This document shows, one piece after another, positions 42,991-54,232 of a stretch of 64,000 nt of DNA. The stretch is taken from the NCBI GenBank assembly GCA_031769625.1, contig JAUIMM010000686.1:4610001-4674000 (forward strand), read 5' to 3'. The stretch is from Taudactylus pleione (Eukaryota; Chordata; Amphibia; Anura; Myobatrachidae). Each line of letters begins with the position of its first letter. Positions within the stretch are counted from its first letter, which is position 1. A program made the translations under genes and the position numbers. Under the pieces are notes generated by a model. That model had not been told where the DNA came from, did no database searches, and saw only the letters and a list, made by a program, of their open reading frames with translations.

Positions 42991-45679
42991 CTTATATCTA
43001 TTTTACCCTGTGCCTATAACATATCATGGACTTTAGCAAAATGTCTTACTTCAGTATAGACAACATTAATGAGCTAAAGTCACTTCCCCATCTTTGTATA
43101 TTATAGCATTTAATGTTGACCATAAATTTGCCTCTAAAAGATTAGGTAGGCAGTCATCTGAGACTATTACACCATTATTTACAATAATCTGCAATGGATT
43201 TGTCTTTTGTAAATACTGCATTTGACCATCCAGGCCAGTGGCCAGTGGTCAGGACTACAGAGGAGGTCAAATCTTCTGGTGAGGTTAATTTGAACTGAGT
43301 AACATCTTTAGCAGCCCCAGATGGATACAATATATTGCAGGACTCTATGACTGGTCATATTCAGAGGTCTGTAATTCTGGGAGCGATCTTCTTGTGATTG
43401 TTTGGCTATGCATGTTCTATTCTAATACACATACACATAGGTTTACTGAGATGAGGACAATCCTTATGTTATTAATGTTACCTTCTCAATAATTGTTACA
43501 TTTCAACACTTGCTGTAAACACTTCAATGTTACAATCCAACTTACTTACTGTGGGTAACATATATGTAAGTTGCGATAACCTTATAAGTCCTTGTACAGG
43601 ATCAAGGAAAAGGTGGACAGCATTGCTTACATTGTCCCCGTAATACCATAACCATACAACACTCATACATATTTATGTAGTATCATTAAAACAAAGGCTC
43701 ATACCAAAAAGTAAAAACAATTTTGATTTGCTTGCTGGCCTGTGGAATGTCACTCCTCTCTTTACAGAGAAAAATATCAGTAAGACAAAACTCAGCATAC
43801 ACAGAGATTTTTCACTGAGCCTTTTGTGAGCAATTATGTCATACTTTCAAATCTTTGAATATCTCACTAACATCACATTTAAATTTCATTGAACATAGAT
43901 CTTAATTTATGTTTTTTTCTACATTAACTACTTCTTAAGCTCACTAATTCTTATTTATGGATTTCAACATTTCGTTTACTTTATGGGAAATCATCAGACA
44001 TTTTCATCACACAATCACTTCTTTGGTCAAACATATTTCGTGTAGTGTGAATACATTGCTTAATCTCAGTCTGAAGTTCTATCTGTATAACTTCACATTC
44101 TTCTCTATGTATCTCAAACTTACTCATTTCTGCACTAGCTGCTGTGTGTAAATCAACACCTGACATCTCAACTTCTTGTGAACACTCACTCCCCCTCCCT
44201 TCAGAATTTCTTAAAGGGAGATTGTCAGATCTCAGATACACAATAGCAAAACTCAATAGCAAAACTTCAGCATCTGATGCAAAATCAATTTCTTTTAAAA
44301 AACTCAACTATTACATTGTATGGGCATCTCCAAACATGTTGGATTAAACTAAGATGTTTTAACACATTTCTGAAATCTACCTTTTGCAATTTTACATGCA
44401 CTTAACTTTACATTTAAAATCATAAACAATTTAGCACTCTCCACAACTTAATCAAGGATGTTCACATTTCTATGTATTTTTCTTATTCTTATTCTAATTT
44501 CTGGTATATTTTCTGGTTCAGTATATGATACCTTCAGTTTACAACCTCTACAATTTGCAGCACCATATTTCCAAATCATCACATACTTTACAGTCTATAT
44601 CAGGGCATAGCTACTTATTAATATTCTTTACTGAACAATTTTGGGCCTACTGTCCTTACAGATGTTTCTTTAAAATAATCCTTAGAGTAAATACAATTAA
44701 TTTCTTATTTCCTTTCTTGTGACTCTTTGTCTAACAAGATCTGTTTTAAACACTTTTAGCTAATTGTAAGTTTGCCTTCAAGTTTGTTACTCTATGCAGG
44801 AGCCATGTAACTTACGTATCTGTTGTAATTTTAGTCAGATCAAGTGTGCCATCTCCATTCCTTCTGTCACCCCAGGACCTAACATTGTACGTATAATATC
44901 CATGGGGGTTTGATAGTGGGACAGATGTTTGCCATCTGCATTTCCCATATCTGTGGGTTCTACAAACCTCTATCCTGGTAGGTTTACCTAAACTCTACCC
45001 AGTGGGTTTACCTAAACTCCACTCAGTACCTGGTAGGTTTACCTAAACTCTACCCAGTGGGTTTACCTAAACTCAACTCTGTACTGTGAGGTACTTCTAT
45101 TTAGAGTAAGTAACTAGACACAGATTCTTTTGTATCCTTTCTGTTACTAAAGTGGGTTTCCTTAGTAATTCTGGGCACACTATTACCGTACGTTTGGGAT
45201 GTAAATTGATTGGCAAAGTTGTTATAAACAAATCCCAAAATTCTCCTAGTGTGGTGTTAAGATAATCACCATCAATATGATACCCTATCAACAAACAAAA
45301 GGCACCTCTATGTCTATTCACTCTAGAAGTATAAAGATCACAAGATGTATCAAGGGACAATACTTATGCTAATTAGGGAAACAAATTATTAGACTGTTAA
45401 ACACAATAACATATTTGTTCATATTCAAATCTATAAGGATTACAATATGTATACATTTTTAAAGATTCATTGGACAGGTCATTTCATAAAATAAAACCCA
45501 AAACAAAAAAACAAGAGTCTGAGACACAGATTTCCGTACCTGAATCCCTAGACAGACATGGGAGTTTCCCAAAAAAGCGCAGTCCAGCTTGAGCAAAATT
45601 ACTCATTCCTGGTTTAAAGCTAGAATCCACTGTCCCAGTCACTCCCGATGTGTCCATCCATGGATCAGGGATAGGAATC
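42991..45679 (-). pseudogene. Old retrovirus gag/protease region, decayed
   Basis: By position between primer site and reverse transcriptase this should be gag and protease. Open remnants exist (45360-45097, 87 codons; 44307-43981, 108 codons), but I recognise no firm motif. The rest is AT-rich with many stops. A ~55-bp direct duplication (44975-45085) around GGTTTACCTAAACTC lies inside. Confidence 0.45.
44975..45085 (+). repeat. 55-bp direct duplication
   Basis: CTGGTAGGTTTACCTAAACT starts at 44975 and again at 45030. Within each copy GGTTTACCTAAACTC appears twice, so the block is a small nested tandem repeat in decayed gag. Confidence 0.8.
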
Positions 45680-45697
45680 TCGGTACGGAAACCTCCA
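45680..45697 (-). other. Candidate primer binding site of the old retrovirus
   Basis: Two bases inside the 5' LTR the minus strand reads TGGAGGTTTCCGTACCGA. TGG is the required start. TGGAGG followed by CC-rich sequence is compatible with a tRNA-Thr-type primer, but decay prevents a firm assignment. Confidence 0.45.
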
Positions 45698-45699
45698 AG

Positions 45700-46094
45700 T
45701 GATAGATCCTAATCAATCTATTGTAATTAATCACCAGCCCAAGCTCATTAGTGTATGTCAGCCCCTTGAATTACTGAGATCTCAGGAGACGGAATAAATA
45801 CAAACATCAGTCTTGGTTTCAAGATTCCCTCTGGCTATATTTGTGTGTCGTACAATAATATAAAGCAGTGTTCTTACTTTGCCACATACCAGATTATTCA
45901 CACATTATATCTCACTACACAGTCTTATTCAAAACACTATCTGCATGTTTATACATTTCAAGGTTCTTTAGCTCAAAGCTCAGCAGAAATCAGTCTCTGT
46001 AATATTATACATTTAAAGCTATGAATAACTTAAAGGCACACACCATCTTGTGACAAGATGGAGTCTTATATAGATAGCTTAATAACATTTATCA
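45700..46094 (-). repeat. Old retrovirus 5' LTR
   Basis: Direct repeat of 19963-20359 including the CCATCTTGTGACAAGATGG palindrome. It is flanked on the right by ATATAT. Confidence 0.85.
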
Positions 46095-46100
46095 ATATAT

Positions 46101-46516
46101 ATAGAATATTAGGAGATTATCAGAGGTATTTAACCAATATTTAAATGTATGAGCCAACATTTATTTGCATCGTACTTAAATAAAGAACATTTTAATAATT
46201 TCTGAACTTATATATATGTAAAAATCTATAGAGATAGAGAATGTGCCAAAGGGCCAATACTTAGGACTTAGGTGTAATTGTACAGATATATTTCAATTTT
46301 TAGAACAGGCAGATAAGTGAGACCCTTGATAGAGACTGTAATTCTCTGTTAATTCCAAAGAGTCAAACAGAGAACATGGATTATTTAAGTACAGATGAAA
46401 ATAATATTCAGGGGCTACCTCTTTTTGCTCCCCAATAGCTCTAAAGAAGAGATTTATTTGTAGCCAATATTGGCATATGCATCAAAAATATGGTTTATGT
46501 GTCTATGGGGTCTATG
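46101..46516. other. Spacer without recognised feature
   Basis: AT-rich sequence right of the old provirus. No gene or repeat recognised. Confidence 0.45.
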
Positions 46517-46518
46517 TA

Positions 46519-46653
46519 CTAAGCCTTGGAGAGAGATAAAGTACAAACCAATCAGCTCCTAACTGCAATTTAAAAAAAAAACAGCCTGTAAAATAACAGA
46601 AGCTGATTGGTTGGTACTTTTTTCTCTCCATTTTGTCACTCTTCAAGGCTTAG
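46519..46653. mobile_element. 135-bp MITE, TA-flanked
   Basis: Inverted ends CTAAGCCTTGGAGAGA and, in reverse complement, CTAAGCCTTGAAGAGT. The inverted similarity extends through GTACAAACCAATCAGCT. A TA flanks both sides (46517-46518 and 46654-46655), giving Tc1/mariner-type behaviour. Confidence 0.85.
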
Positions 46654-46789
46654 TACCTCTGAGATTATGTAGGAATATCACATTGTAGGGATATGCAATA
46701 ATCCTATTTTAAATGTAATGACATTAGTAATAAATAATATATTCAGAAGTTAATTACATGTAACAGTCCAATGCAGGGCATACATCTAA

Positions 46790-47024
46790 GGCCCTATTCT
46801 CCGTTCTGCTGACGGCGATCCAATCCACTAATTGGTAAGCAAAAAAAAAGCTGATCCACAGACATTGATGATTGACGATCCATCAGGGAATCTAAGAAAT
46901 TCAACATGTAGAAATCCCTGACTCGTCGATTACGTCCATTTTCGGATCGGTACTGAGGAATTGAGATTATTTAACATGTTGGATTTCTCCGATACCTCAG
47001 CGTCAGCAGAATGGGAAATTGCCC
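46790..47024. mobile_element. 235-bp MITE, TAA-flanked
   Basis: Ends share an imperfect inverted repeat around TTCTGCTGACG, with outer GGCCCTATTCTCC and, in reverse complement, GGGCAATTTCCC. A TAA trinucleotide lies on each side (46787-46789 and 47025-47027), as for PIF/Harbinger-type elements. Confidence 0.75.
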
Positions 47025-47063
47025 TAATACAGTCTAGATGTATGGGCCCCATAACACACAAAG

Positions 47064-47337
47064 GGCAAAATTTACTAAGCGGTGGGTTCTAAACCCCGGC
47101 GGTTTGGTGGCGTCTTGACGGCGGGTTCTAAACCCTACGGGGTTTTGTGGTGGTTTGACCGTGGTTTCTAAATGACAGCCCTGTTGTGTACTATTATATA
47201 ATTTGTTTTGACAGCAGTTTTGCAGTGGTTTTGCAGCATTTTTGGCCTTAGTAAATCTGCAGATACTGTAGCAAAAATGCCACCAAACCGCCACCAAACC
47301 GACGGGGTTTAGAACCCGCCGCTTAATAAATTTTGCC
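47064..47337. mobile_element. 274-bp MITE with GGGCAAAATTTA ends
   Basis: The left end GGCAAAATTTACTAAGCGG and the right end, in reverse complement GGCAAAATTTATTAAGCGG, form a long inverted repeat. Inner parts (TTCTAAACCC, GGTTTGGTGG) also pair. CAAAG flanks both sides (47059-47063 and 47338-47342), although part of that word overlaps the repeat, so the duplication could be shorter. Confidence 0.85.
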
Positions 47338-47830
47338 CAAAGACTTTGATTTTTATCCCAATATAAAACATTTTTCCATCCCTTCACATTACTTTACTTT
47401 CACCCACTTACAATTTCTGTTTATTTCCCTATTTATTTCCCAAACAGTAACATTGATGTTATAATTAAAAACACCTTTGAATAGATGCAGAAAGAAGTTA
47501 CATCACACAACAGTTATCACAATCCCAAAATTATAATAAACAAAGTGTCGCTTGTGAAACCCAAGTAACTTAATGTACTATGTGCTACACTGCAGTACAT
47601 AAAATATAACATACAAGACACTATAAAAATTAATTGACTTTAAAAGTACTGCAACTTTGCTAAATGTTTTTATATTTGAATCAAGTGAGGGTGTCACCAT
47701 ATGCAGCTCTTATAATGTTAGCATATTATCATACCTAAATGTTGAAGGGTACATAAAACAAAATCCTAAACACTGATTATGTGTACATGTTGTGTATAGG
47801 TTCTTAAGTGTTGATTTTCGTGAACACTAT

Positions 47831-48010
47831 GGGGTCAATTCAATTAGCCACAAGGTATCCATTGCAACGGCTTAGAAACTCCAGAAACGGCAGCTGAACT
47901 CGCCCCCATCGCAGCATTATCTCATCTAGGACTTGCATCTTTTTGTACACAGACCTACAGGGCTGTAAACAAAAAGCTGCGAGTTCAGAGCTAAGTGCGG
48001 CATATAACTA
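47831..48010. mobile_element. Single-ended MITE fragment
   Basis: It begins with GGGGTCAATTCAATTAGC, a terminus style typical of Harbinger-like MITEs, but no matching inverted end follows. Probably truncated. Confidence 0.4.
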
Positions 48011-49554
48011 CCCCTATCAGTTCATTGCCATCATTTAACCAGTAATAAAGGCATTCAAAAACATGAGTTTGTAAAGACAATCCTACATATTATTATATAT
48101 TTATTAGATATTTATAAATAGTCATGGTACAGAGGGTAGGTAAGTTAAGTGTACCAAGCATGTGCTCCAGTTAGTCCAAGATGACTGTTTGCACAGTACG
48201 ATGAAACTACAGTAGGTATTGAGATCATTGACCCTTACACCAGAGCTCGTTTCTCACACTGTTATGACCAATGCTTTATTTAGATTCCCCTGAAGATGTG
48301 TTGGTATGGGGATCTGCGGATCTGAAGACTGCTGCAGTTATTCTATGTTCTCTATGATGTTAGTGCTGTAAAACTACACTACATGCTCAGCTACAATATT
48401 ACTATGCTTTAAAGTGCACCAGAAACCAATGCCAAGATGTCTCCATACTTACAACATAACCAGTTTATCAGATGTTATTGTTTCCTATCCGTTCCATCAA
48501 TGTGGCTCAATTTACTGAAACTGGGACTGTCCGACAAAATTAGAAGACTGCTGGGGAGTATGCATCTGCTAATGGTGACAGTATATGCAATTCATAATGA
48601 CCTGCACCAAGCTAAACATGTTCTCAAATATGCATCAGAAAGCAATGTGTTAACAGACTATAGAGTTTCCATTATACATAATTTGAGAGATGGTGATTAA
48701 ATCTACAAAAATACACAATACAGTTTATTTAAGTGATGGTTTATGGAAATCATATTGAGTATGATCATGGGGCCCATCGATAGATCCCCTGGCAACTTAA
48801 AATGACAGACTGTGGCTGATTTCCTAAAGGGGTTAAGAACAACTTGTCCTGTACATAAAATCTTAGCAAAGCTACCGTGAAGAGTTGATTGGGCTTAACC
48901 ACCTGCTCACAATGTTCTCTACTTGAGAAGTGCTTTTACAAGCTGCTCATGCAATTGTATAAGGAAATATCAGAGCCAGGGCAACAGTGCTATTCTTGTA
49001 ATAGGCTCTATATGGCTCCTGAGAGACAAAATCATAAGAGCAAAGTCTGAGTGATGTGTTATTGTTGCCAGAACAGCTAAAGTATCAGACTGTTTTATAG
49101 CACATGATCTAAGTACCTTTTATTACATTACAATGGATTTGTCTTGTATAGCTGCACTACTGAGACCAGGGAAAGATGTTCTCATAAGCAAAATGCTTTT
49201 ATTTGTGGTATCACTGCCAACAAGGGTAAACGATTCATTGGGACTTCAGAATTATAGTCTAGATGAAAGAACAGTCCAGTTTGCTGTATGTTAACATTAC
49301 ATTATTTGCCACTGGTTTGTGGCCATGACCGGTGGGATTCTTAGATAATGAAAGGATGCGGAGACAATAGTGTGGTATGATAAGGTTGTTTTTCGGTCAG
49401 ACAGGAACAGAAGATTCTAAAGATACCAATGCTGAAACTAAGGTCACACAAGAGACAGACCATAGTGTAGCATGCTATAGGCCTATGAACCATATAACTT
49501 TCATATAAGGTTGTTGTAGTGATAAAGTCCAGATGTTACTGTGAAGGAATTGAC
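48011..49554. other. Spacer without recognised feature
   Basis: About 1.5 kb without repeats, RNA genes or convincing coding sequence. The longest plus-strand frame (48437-48700) shows no domain. Confidence 0.45.
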
Positions 49555-49827
49555 TAATGCTAGGTACACACCGGGTGACATATCGGCCGCACAGCCAATG
49601 CCCAATATATCTGCAGATATACTGGTGCATCGTGCTGTATGTATGGATACTGCAGAGGCCACCAGCATTGACAGCTGAACTGGGTGGGCACATGTAAATG
49701 CGCCCCCCCCAGTTGTGACGTCAATCACAATGGATCGGGTCGAAGTGTGTATGCACTTACCAATCGTCAGATAGGACGGCGGACCGGACCGGCAGCAGAT
49801 CCGTCGTCCTAGTGTGTACCCAGCTTA
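49555..49827. mobile_element. MITE with TAATGCTAGGTACACAC ends
   Basis: Left end TAATGCTAGGTACACACC; right end in reverse complement TAAGCTGGGTACACACT. Inner GC-rich sequence (about 49580-49800) is only partly inverted. Ends resemble the foldback MITE at 2742-3066, so the two may be mobilised by one transposase. Confidence 0.75.
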
Positions 49828-50291
49828 ACTGCACTTTTGTTCCCATTATTATATAAGTGTACTGTACATTCCTTATCATTAAACAAAGTAAAATATTAGT
49901 AGTTGAAAGGACTTTAATGTAATTGGCCATTTGTGTTGGAAGAAATATATACATCAAATGAAATACTTTCAGCACTACCACAGTTCTTTTCCTCTCAGTT
50001 CTTTTTAGTGAATGGTCAAAACAGGGCCAGATTAACGGGGGGGGGGGGTGACAGGGGTGATTGTCTCTGGGCCCCCATACGTTAAGGGCCCCCATACCCA
50101 TCGGGGTTAAAGTGGACCGGAGGAGATGGAACCAGTTCCGCCTCCTCCGGCCAACCTAACCCCGGCGCCACAGGGAGGCTCCATTTACCAGGCGCCCGCT
50201 GTAACCAGCGGGTGCCCGGGTCGCTCCCCGCAGTGGCAGCCGGAGTCGGAAGCTTGAGCTCAGGTGAGCTCCAGCTTCCGGCTCACGCAGA

Positions 50292-50331
50292 GCACTATGG
50301 CAGAGACGTCATGACGTCTCTGCCATAGTGC
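50292..50331. repeat. Perfect 40-bp palindrome
   Basis: Reads the same on both strands over 40 bases. The half arm is GCACTATGGCAGAGACGTCA. The centre contains overlapping TGACGTC/GACGTCA words, matching CREB/ATF sites. The homologous palindromes at 4976-5011 and 6412-6522 differ in the outer arm but keep both symmetry and centre. Confidence 0.95.
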
Positions 50332-50404
50332 AGAGGAGCGGCCAAGCATACTGCAGCGGACGCGGGGCTTAGGTTAAGGTAAGTATGAGCTTTTTTTTTG
50401 TGCA

Positions 50405-51300
50405 AGCGGCCTACTGGGGGCCTTACTGACGGGGGGCATTACTACAGGGGACATTACTTGGGGGGGGGCATTACACCTTGGGCATTACTCGGGGAGGGGG
50501 GAGGCATTACTACTGGGGGCCTTACTGGGGGGGCATTACTACAGGAGACATTACTCGGGTGGGGGGTATTACACCTGGGGCATTACTCGGGCAGGGTGGA
50601 GGCATTACTACTGGGGGCATTACTGGTGGGGGGGCATTACTACTGGGGGCATTACTCAGGGGGGAGCAATACTACTGGGGCATTACTGGTGGGGGGCATT
50701 ACTACTGGGGGCATTACTGGCGGGGGGCATTACTACTGGGGGCATTACTCAGGGGGGAGCATTACTACTGGGGCATTACTCGGGGAGGGGGGAGGCATTA
50801 CTACTGGGGGCATTACTGGGGGTGCATTACTACTGGGGGGAATTACTACTTGGGGCATTACTTGGGGGGGGAGGCATTACTACTGGGGGCATTAATCAGG
50901 GGGCATTACTATTGGGGGCTCTACTAGAGAGGGAGCATTAGTATTGGTGGCACTAATAGAGAGGCATTACTACTGGGGGCATTTCTACAGAGGGCTCTAC
51001 TAAAGGGGGAATGACTACTGGGGACATTACTATTGGGTGCACAACTACATGGGTATGACTATTGGGAGATTTATACAGGGGGCATTACTACTAGGGCATT
51101 ACTATTGGGCACACGCCCAATTACTACTGGGGGGCATTACTATTTGGGGCACAACTACAGGAGTATTACTACTGGGGCATTTATACAGAGGGCATTACTA
51201 CAGGGGGCACTACTAATGGGAGTATAGCATAGGGGGCACTGCATAAGGGGCACTACTACTGGGTGCACTGCATACGGGGCACTACCACTATGGGCACTGA
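50405..51300 (+). repeat. ~20-25-bp minisatellite of the hAT-type element
   Basis: Irregular tandem units of GGGGGCATTACTACTG and variants (CTACTGGGGGCATTACTC, GGAGCATTACTACTGGG). The unit is related to, but distinct from, the GGGGCTACTGGGGGCACT unit at 5.1-8.1 kb. Long open frames through it are artefacts. Confidence 0.92.
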
Positions 51301-51425
51301 CACTACTGGGGGCTCTGCATAAGGTCCCCATTGTGCATACCCCCAGTTTGTCACATTTAATAGAGGCCCCCACATGTTTGTTGCCCAGGAGCCCCCACAG
51401 ACCTTAATCCGGCCCTGGGTCTAAA

Positions 51426-52620
51426 CTACAATAACATCTTGATTGTTTGTGGACCTATACCAGCCCTTACTGACCATCAAGTTCTAACCTAATATGGAAA
51501 CAATGTATAAATATCTATGATAAAATTCCCTCTCATAAACATACACAATCTGAGGAATAACTCCAGTATCTTTAAAGTTAAATTTTTAAGAAAAAATTAT
51601 AATTACATATAAATATAAAATGTATGACACAGCCAGGGGCACAGTCAAGAGTGTTTCTGGCCCATGAAGGAGGCACAATTAGCATGCAACAGACCATAGT
51701 CCTCCTCATACAAAGTGCAGTGTGTGTATTACTTCAGACATATACAGGTGGGCAATTAGATGTAGCAGTATTGCCAACCCACCTGAGCAGAATATTTTTT
51801 TTTCCTAATGAGGGCGTCATTCCACAAACTAAGCTCCCTGCTCTGCAGAGCATTGGAGCACAACTGGGAATCTTGGGGAAATGCAGAAGAATCTAGCACT
51901 CAGTCGCTGGACACATGTACACATTCGTCTCCTTACACTGGATAGTGTATGTAATTAATACTGTATTAATTAACATTATAGATTGTCTATACAAGTTATT
52001 CCCATACTCAGTTGCAGTTACGGATTTTGCCTAGGGGCTGCGAGGCTGCAGCCCCCCCAGCAAAATCCACCACCTCAGTGTAGTCAGTGAAGTCCGTGAC
52101 TGCACTGGCTACACTGTGACTAGAAGTTGCTTCCTATTGGAAGGGCCACCTGCCAGTCACATATAAAACAGACAGCCCCAGGGGGAGGTGTCTCCTCCCC
52201 CTGGGACTGCCAGTCCGAGCTGCTATTTGCAGAGAGCAGCTTCCAAGAGGAAGCCGCTACTCTGCCTTTCCGCCAGCCCTAACCGGCTCCTTGGGGCAGC
52301 AGACAATGCAGCCCTTTGGAAGCCAGTGACATGATCATGTGCCGCTCCCCAAAGCTAGTGCGCATTTGCTGGTCCTGGCGCCTGACAAATCGATTGCACA
52401 GGCACCGGGACCCGGCCAGGAGGAGGCAGGAGCCGACTGTGAGTGACTCTGTTTTCAGCGTTGGCAGCCCCCCTCATCAAAGAGGGTAGGAGCCGCTGCT
52501 CATCAGTTGTCAAGGACCCGTAACAGTGCATGTTTTATAGATATTCTAGTCTGTTCACAGGTGTATTCATTACTGGCTGACACATTTTAAAAGATCCACA
52601 GGTGGTGTTAATTAGTTAAA
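51426..52620. other. Spacer with a GC-rich patch
   Basis: AT-rich until about 52000. Then a GC-rich block (52010-52510) starts near GTTACGGATTTTGCC and contains CCCCCAG/CTGGGGG inverted words around 52170-52205. It looks like part of a dispersed repeat, but its ends are not clear. No gene. Confidence 0.4.
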
Positions 52621-52659
52621 ATGTGATAATGAGGAAATCTGTTATATATACACTGTTAG

Positions 52660-52945
52660 GAAAACCTGAAGATCAAGGTGTCTATGTATTAATAATCACG
52701 GAACTGCTGCGAAGATTTACGATCCAACTCGCCGGGGATATTTTTATTTTTAATAAAAATATCCCGGCTATGTACTACCAGGAACTGGCAGGGACGGTGG
52801 GTGCGGTAACAGAAGTGAAAGACTTTCCCGGAGGAAGCTGACACCGTAGACAAACAGTAGTTTACACCATCTGAAGATGGTGTAAACTACTGGTGCTAAA
52901 CTCCGAAAAGCTTTGCTCTTTGGAGTTTAGTACATAGGGGTCAGA
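52660..52945. repeat. Segment with two strong hairpins, possible MITE
   Basis: Hairpin 1 at 52731-52768 pairs GCCGGGATATTTTTATT-like arms. Hairpin 2 at 52856-52891 pairs AGTAGTTTACACCATC with its exact complement across a 4-base loop. Outer words CTATGTATTA and TAGTACATAG are roughly inverted, suggesting a TA-flanked MITE, but the termini are weak. Confidence 0.6.
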
Positions 52946-53389
52946 TTGTAGTCCTTCAATAATGGGGACTGTGATCTGCAGTGCTAATTAGAACTTTGCC
53001 AGAGATTTCTGTGAAGGAAAGGAGAGGCTTGTTGCTACCCTGAGGTTCCTGGCTACAGAAAGGTCCTTTTAAGACCTGAAGTTTTGGATCCTCATTTCCC
53101 CCCAGGCTTTGGGCATCATCCTTCCAGACACCTGCAAAGCCATTGTGAATGTACTGAAGTACCACTACTTTAAGGTGAGTAAAAACACTACACATGTTTT
53201 TCTGGTGAAAGAAAATGTTTTTGTTTTAATTTTTTATACAAAATGTAGAAAACAAACAGTTAACATGTCTGTATATATGTAACGTGGCAACCTTTACGGC
53301 TGCATATTTGAAATTAAAAGCTACCAACATGTATGCATTTTCTTTATGTGTTATTAACCAACATGGCTTATAATGGTAGTATAAAATGT

Positions 53390-53920
53390 GCGTTATCAAC
53401 AAGTTTTATCTGCGCCAATAGCTATGCTGCTCTATGGTATACAGTGGTTCAGGCGATGGATCGAATAGGCCTAGAAATACATGGCGCAAGTTCTGATTGT
53501 GGCCCTGGCATCCAACAAACTATCCTTACGCCATGTGTTTTGTGACCGTGTCCAGTCTGCGTTGTCACCACTGTATACTGTAGAGTAGCTATTGGGAGAG
53601 ATAAAACTTGTTGATACTGCAGACAACCACATAAATAAATCTGTTTTTTTTTAAATTATCCTTTTCAAGAATAAAATGTGGTAACGTGCACACATAATAC
53701 TGCATTATCAACAAGTTTTATATGTCCCAATAGCTTTGCTGCTCTATGGTATAGGGTGGTTCAGACGCTGCATTTAATAGGCCAAGAAACTCATGCCGCA
53801 AGTACAGATTGTGGCCCCGGCATCCAACAATCTGTCCTTGTGCCATTTGTTTAGTGACCATGTCCAATCTGCATTGTCACTACCGAATACCATAGAGTAG
53901 CTATTGGGAAAGATAAAACT
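53390..53920 (+). repeat. ~312-bp direct duplication
   Basis: The segment from TTATCAACAAGTTTTAT at 53393 to about 53610 recurs from 53705 to 53920 with scattered substitutions. Both copies include CTCTATGGTATA and GGCATCCAACAA. It lies left of the PIF gene set and may be its non-coding flank. Confidence 0.8.
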
Positions 53921-54232
53921 TTTTAATATTTTTAGGATCAAATCTAATAATTAAAATTAAGTGTTCAAAAATTTTATATTTGAGGTGGGTCCTCATCCAC
54001 CTCCAGCATGGCTCTATAGGGAACCTCTGAGCATGTGGAGGGGTAAGTGGGTTGAAGAGTAGGGTAAGTGGGTTGGGGAGTACTGGTTGGATGTAGTTGG
54101 ACCTGTCAGTGTAGTGGGCTGGTAGGTGGTTGGCTGGTTGGAATGTGATGTGGAGGGCCCAATCATCTGAACTGGCTGTATAGTTGGCTGGGGCAGAGGT
54201 TCGTCAGTAAGCCTTGTCGTATTGCCTAATTT

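Larger units (their letters stand above)
19963..46094 (-). mobile_element. Old endogenous retrovirus, heavily interrupted
   Basis: Two direct ~395-bp LTRs (19963-20359 and 45700-46094) begin TGATA and end TATCA on the minus strand. They are flanked by ATATAT on both sides (19957-19962 and 46095-46100). Reading from 46094 downwards gives 5' LTR, primer site, gag-region remnants, start of reverse transcriptase, RNase H, integrase, env transmembrane part and 3' LTR, which is the normal retroviral order. A chromovirus (36.04-42.86 kb) and a younger retrovirus (22.33-35.68 kb) sit inside it. The residual provirus is about 6 kb and has lost most of reverse transcriptase and env. The AT-only target duplication is weaker evidence than the LTRs. 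Confidence 0.85.
50022..51417 (+). mobile_element. Non-autonomous hAT-type element with internal minisatellite
   Basis: Terminal inverted repeats are CAGGGCCAGATTAA and, at the right, TTAATCCGGCCCTG. Eight flanking bases nearly match: GGTCAAAA (50014-50021) and GGTCTAAA (51418-51425). Both features are hAT-like. The interior repeats the architecture of 4690-8744: GC-rich head with GGCGCCCGCTG...CAGCGGGTGCCC hairpin (50189-50220), a perfect 40-bp palindrome, a GGTAAGT donor-like site and a minisatellite. It has no transposase. The last ~100 bases are a distinct conserved tail. Confidence 0.88.

Noticed and set aside
19963..46094. Alternative reading of the 390-bp repeats as a segmental duplication rather than LTRs
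   Set aside because: Termini TGATA/TATCA, flanking ATATAT, a TGG-type primer site, a purine tract, and gag-pol-env order between them fit a provirus better.
48437..48700. 87-codon plus-strand frame as a possible host exon
   Set aside because: No domain, no convincing splice sites or conservation signal that I can read.
50398..50927. Glycine/tyrosine-rich frames at 50.4-50.9 kb
   Set aside because: They translate the GGGGGCATTACTACTG minisatellite in two frames equally well.
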